A stretch of DNA of 64,000 nucleotides from Poecilobothrus nobilitatus (lineage: Eukaryota; Arthropoda; Insecta; Diptera; Dolichopodidae), in the NCBI GenBank assembly GCA_947095535.1, contig OX352772.1, positions 103,169,099 to 103,233,098 of the forward strand, read 5' to 3'. Of this stretch, positions 59,373 to 64,000 are shown piece after piece. Position numbers and translations under genes: made by a program. Each line of letters starts with the position of its first letter. The stretch's first letter is position 1. The notes under the pieces are model-generated. The model had not been told where the DNA came from, did not search any database, and was given only the letters and a program-made list of their open reading frames with translations.

Positions 59373-60097
59373 AAATTCACTTATATAAATGCATATAAAT
59401 AAAGTAAACTTTTGTTCATAATGTCACTTTATTGATAATTTGGTCATTCATTACATAAAGTCCAAACTATGGTAAGATTGTAAGAAAACAAGATACATAC
59501 AAAAAAATATTTAATTTGTTTTTATCTACTTAACGTCGCTGCCATTGGTATTGGTATTCAATGATGAGGGCCAAATGGTCTACGTTCTTGATAAATTATG
59601 GTAAGATTGTATAAAAAATTCAAAATTCAATTAGAAATGTAAATATGAAATAAATTATTATAGGTAGATAGAAATGGTAAAAAAATCTATCGTATTCTTT
59701 AACGTTGATAAAAGGGTACCTGCTATGTAAATAACCCAAAATTTTGTTCATAATGTCACTTTATTGATAAATTGGCCATTCATTACCTAAAGTCTAAACT
59801 ATGGTAAGGTTGTAACAAAAGAATATATATATAAAAAAGTTTGCTTTTATCTACATAACGTGGATGCCGTGGCAAGATCGAAAATTTGGAGGAAAATATT
59901 TTACTCAAGTTGTGAAAAACTTAAATCAAAAAATAATACAGAATTTTTCTGTATTGAAAATAGTGAAGTAGTGCATTATAAATATGTATATACAATTTTT
60001 ATTTGGATAGACAAGTAAAAGTTGTGTTTTATACTAATTAATTATTTTTACGTTTAAAATTGCATTTGGTTATGTAATCTTTAATATATAATTAAAA

Positions 60098-60521
60098 CGA
60101 GAAAGAATACAGTTGCCTTTGTCAACTCTTAAATACCCGTACGAACCGTTAGTATGTTCACAGCCTGTCACTCTGCTTACAACGTTATTTTTTTAATATT
60201 TTAGTATATTAAAATAATTTGGTGGATTTTATAATTTCTAGTACTATGGGTTGTACATATATTCAAACTATATGTTTATACATTCTTCAAAAGCAGATTC
60301 TAACCTTCCACATAACGATTATCAATCCAGAACTTTTTCAAATAATCTACAGTACCATTTAATACTAAGCGGTAAATGTATATTAAATTACAAAATAGTT
60401 AATATAATTTTAAATATTATATTATATTAATGCGCACATAGTATATTTATATTGTTATAAGTATATCGCCATACATTGCAATATTTCTTTAAAAATATTT
60501 CCATTCATAAATAATTTCTTT
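60098..60521 (-). mobile_element. HINE-like element in the array, short truncated form (4)
   Basis: Fourth short copy with the same breakpoint. It opens the last unit in the window. Confidence 0.7.
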
Positions 60522-62100
60522 CACGTTGTGAAAAACTTAAATCAAACAATAATACACAATATTTTTTTATTTAAAATAGTGAAATAGTGCATTATTAATA
60601 TGTACATACAATTTTTATTTGGATAGACAAGTAAAAGTTGTGTTTTATATTAATTAATTATTTTTACGGTAAAAATAGCCTTTTAAGTTTATTATGTAAT
60701 CTTTAATATATAATTAAAACATACATATGGGGCTATATGAAGTATGAACCTATAAGCATACAGAATTCAAATTACTAAACATCGTTTTTGTTTGTTTGTA
60801 ACAGATGCAATTAAACGGGTTCGTTTAAGTGCACTGGCAGAAAGTTTAAGGGGCTGTAGCTCCGTAATAGATGGGGCTACATGAACAAGTTGTTCCACAA
60901 AATTATTTTTTTTATGAGAATTTTTTTTCTCTATCTTTAACGGTGTAGAAGTTTTTTAAACAGACGTTGGTCTATGTTCTTGATAAACTATGGTAAGATT
61001 GATAAAAAATTGACAAATGCATAGATCTCTTATTTCATATACAAAAATTTGAATTTGATAAATGGTTACCTGCTATGTAAATAAGCCAAACTTTTGTTCA
61101 TAATGTCACTTTATTGAGAAATTGGTCATTCATTACATAAAATCTATAACAGATACAATTAAACGGGTTCGTTTAAGTGCACTGGCAGAAAGAACCTTTA
61201 TATTTTTAATTCTTTTATTTTAAATACTTAAGTGAGGGAAATTGAGATAATTAATTAAAGAGATTTCACTATTGTTTAATTGCTATTAGCGCATATGTAC
61301 GTTTCCGGGAAAAAACGCGTTTCATTATTTGCGTACCTCTGGCTATACCTGGTTTATGAATTTATAGTTAGAGAAAATCCACAGAAGAGGTTGTTACGTG
61401 ATTCTGTAAAATTTACTTTTTATGAATGAAGGTAATAAGAATTATTAAAAATATTTGGTAATCGTTTATTATCTAGGTGTATATTACAAAAATAGATTTA
61501 AAAGCAGAGTACATAATTAGAAATGTAATTATAGGTAGACAGCAATGGCAAAAATATCACAAAGAAAATCTATCGTATCCTTTAACATTGATAAATTGGT
61601 ACCTGCTATATATATGTATATAATTAAGAAAAATATATGAAGTATGAACCTATATGCATACAGAACTCAAATTAATAAACATGGTTTTTGTTTGTTTGTA
61701 ACAGATGCAATTAAATGGGTTCGTTTAAGTGCACTGGCAGAAAGACCTTCATATTTTTAATTCTTTTATTTTAAATAATTAAGTGGGGGAAATTGAGTTA
61801 CTTAATCTAAATTATGAGATTTCACTATTGTTTAATTACTATTAGCGCATATGTACGTTTCCGGAAAAAAACGCGTTTCATTATTTGCGTATCTCTGGCT
61901 ATACCTAGTTTATGATTTTATATTTAGAGAAAATCCAGAGAAGAGGTTGTTACGTGATTCTGTAAAATTTACTTTTTATGAATGAAGGTAGCAAAAATTA
62001 TATGAAGCATGAAATCTATCGTATCCTTTAACATTGATAAATTGGTACCTACTATGTAAATAACACAAAATTTTTTTTCATAATGTCACTTTATTGAATT

Positions 62101-63052
62101 GGTCATTCCAATTGAAGTATGAACCTATAAGTATAGAGAATTCAAATTAATAAACGTGGTATTTGTTTGTTTGTAACAGATGCTATTAAACGGGTTCGTT
62201 TGAGTGCACTGGCAGAAAGAACCTTTATATTTTTAATTCTTTTATTTTAAATACTTAAGTGAGGGAAATTGAGTTAGTTAATCTAAATTATGAGATTTCA
62301 CTATTGTTTAATTGCTATTAGCGCATATGTACGTTTCCGGAAAAAAACGATTTTCATTATTTGCGTATCTCTGGCTATACCTAGTTTATGATTTTATATT
62401 TAGAGAAAATCCAGAGAAGAGGTTGTTACGTGATTCTGTAAAATTTACTTTTTATGAATGAAGGTAGCAAAAATTATATGAAGCATGAAATCTATCGTAT
62501 CCTTTAACATTGATAAATTGGTACCTACTATGTAAATAACACAAAATTTTTTTTCATAATGTCACTTTATTGAATTGGTCATTCCAATTGAAGTATGAAC
62601 CTATAAGTATAGAGAATTCAAATTAATAAACGTGGTATTTGTTTGTTTGTAACAGATGCTATTAAACGGGTTCGTTTGAGTGCACTGGCAGAAAGAACCT
62701 TTATATTTTTAATTCTTTTATTTTAAATACTTAAGTGAGGGAAATTGAGTTAGTTAATCTAAATTATGAGATTTCACTATTGTTTAATTGCTATTAGCGC
62801 ATATGTACGTTTCCGGAAAAAAACGATTTTCATTATTTGCGTATCTCTGGCTATACCTGGTTTATGATTTTATATTTAGAGAAAATCCACAGAAGAGGTT
62901 GTTACGTGATTCTGTAAAATTTACTTTTTATGAATGATAATAAAAATTGATAATAAAATGGTAATAAAAATTATTAGAAATATTTGGTAATCGTTTATTA
63001 TCTAGGTGTATATTATAAAAATAGATTTAAAAGCAGAGTACATAATTAGAAA
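62101..63052 (+). repeat. 476-bp direct subduplication inside the last unit
   Basis: GGTCATTCCAATTGAAGTAT recurs at 62101 and 62577 with the intervening sequence repeated. The earlier unit has this segment once (58542 on). It accounts for the longer spacing of the last unit, 4037 bases against 3561 once the microsatellite difference is allowed for. Confidence 0.88.
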
Positions 63053-63141
63053 TGTAATTATGAAATAAATTATTATAGGTAGATAGCAATAGCAAAAAAA
63101 TCACAATGAAAATCTATCGTATCCTTTAACATTGTAACATT

Positions 63142-63409
63142 GTGATTCACGAATGGCGCTGACTCTGTAGTATAATAACAATAATAATACTAATAATAGT
63201 AATAATAATAATTATAATAATAATAGTAATAGTAATAATAAAAGAAAAAAAACACAATAACTATAATAATAGTAATAATAATAGCTGCTACAGTAGCGCC
63301 ATCTTTGGTTATATCATGCAAGTAAGGTGTTATATACTGCTGCACGTTGTAATCCACTGATGGCGCTGACTCTGTGGTAAAATAATAAGAATAATAATAA
63401 TAGTATAAA
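63142..63409 (+). repeat. AAT/AGT microsatellite with ATGGCGCTGACTCTGT motifs (3)
   Basis: Same length as the copy at 59105-59372, so these two units separated most recently. Confidence 0.8.
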
Positions 63410-64000
63410 AAATTCACTTATATAAATGCATATAAATAAAATAAACTTTTGTTCATAATGTCACTTTATTGATAATTTGGTCATTCATTACATAAAGTCC
63501 AAACTATGGTAAGATTGTAAGAAAACAAGATACATACAAAAAAATATTTAATTTGTTTTTATCTACTTAACGTCGCTGCCATTGGTATTGGTATTCAATG
63601 ATGAGGGCCAAATGGTCTACGTTCTTGATAAATTATGGTAAGATTGTATAAAAAATTCAAAATTCAATTAGAAATGTAAATATGAAATAAATTATTATAG
63701 GTAGATAGAAATGGTAAAAAAATCTATCGTATTCTTTAACGTTGATAAAAGGGTACCTGCTATGTAAATAACCCAAAATTTTGTTCATAATGTCACTTTA
63801 TTGATAAATTGGCCATTCATTACCTAAAGTCTAAACTATGGTAAGGTTGTAACAAAAGAATATATATATAAAAAAGTTTGCTTTTATCTACTTAACGTGG
63901 ATGCCGTGGCAAGATCGAAAATTTGGAGGAAAATATTTTACTCAAGTTGTGAAAAACTTAAATCAAAAAATAATACAGAATATTTCTGTATTGAAAATAG

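Larger units (their letters stand above)
56537..60097 (+). repeat. 3561-bp higher-order unit (start of the homogeneous part of the array)
   Basis: From one HINE terminus to the next. The following unit (from 60098) matches it closely until ~62100. The preceding interval, 53297-56536, is the same unit minus about 310 bp near 54860 and with 12 extra bases of microsatellite. Confidence 0.85.
45649..64000 (+). repeat. Higher-order tandem array of R866 and truncated HINE elements (continues past window)
   Basis: The anchor GATCGAAAATTTG recurs at about 47433, 49344, 51139, 53067, 56314, 59873 and 63911. Spacings are therefore about 1.9, 1.8, 1.9, 3.2, 3.56 and 4.04 kb. Units are mosaics of R866 pieces, HINE pieces and, from 55.5 kb on, a trinucleotide-microsatellite module. 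Neighbouring long units (56537-60097 and the one starting 60098) are almost identical. The array has no coding capacity by eye. Confidence 0.9.

Noticed and set aside
45649..64000. Env or accessory gene of the gypsy element downstream of integrase
   Set aside because: No coding signal in any frame; the region is R866/HINE repeat array.

Overview
The window reads as repeat-dense, very A+T-rich DNA from an insect nuclear genome, most likely a higher (cyclorrhaphan) fly. The evidence is the transposon content: elements with the terminal architecture of Drosophila DINE-1/INE-1 (Helentron-derived, 'HINE'), several non-LTR retrotransposons with endonuclease and reverse-transcriptase remnants, a Penelope-like GIY-YIG fragment, a Tc1/mariner-superfamily transposon and an errantivirus-like Ty3/gypsy element. 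I see no intact host gene, no rRNA, no confident tRNA and no CRISPR array. The only candidate host-like coding sequence is a small exon-like cluster near 12.9-13.16 kb. The character fits pericentromeric or otherwise silent, rearranging chromatin.

Layout. (1) 1-11.1 kb: a HINE terminus and a LINE endonuclease fragment, then a nearly identical 4971-bp tandem duplication (833-5803 / 5804-10774). Each copy carries two HINE elements, a Penelope-like fragment and the start of the LINE endonuclease. (2) 11.2-15.5 kb: a 715-bp TIR transposon with an unrecognised protein remnant, an exon-like cluster, a complete 1303-bp mariner-like element with a twice-broken transposase, and unrecognised coding remnants on the minus strand. 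(3) 15.56-29.97 kb: a block bounded by inverted repeat arms. It holds a tRNA-like tandem repeat and a ~5.0-kb tandem duplication with scrambled LINE pieces (RNase H, RT, PHD-finger ORF1). (4) 30-32 kb: a ~480-bp palindrome and a ~750-bp tandem duplication. (5) 32.5-39.4 kb: LINE remnants, two of them long and on the minus strand. (6) 39.43-64 kb: a family of ~866-bp repeats interrupted by a 3'-truncated Ty3/gypsy element (40616-45648), then an expanding higher-order array to the window end.

The sequences do not work together as a pathway; the story is repeated insertion, truncation and segmental amplification. HINE copies in the 45.6-64 kb array fall into two classes with identical internal breakpoints, so one truncated copy of each class was multiplied with its flanks. 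All transposon genes seen are broken. Identity statements come from reading by eye, not from computed alignments.
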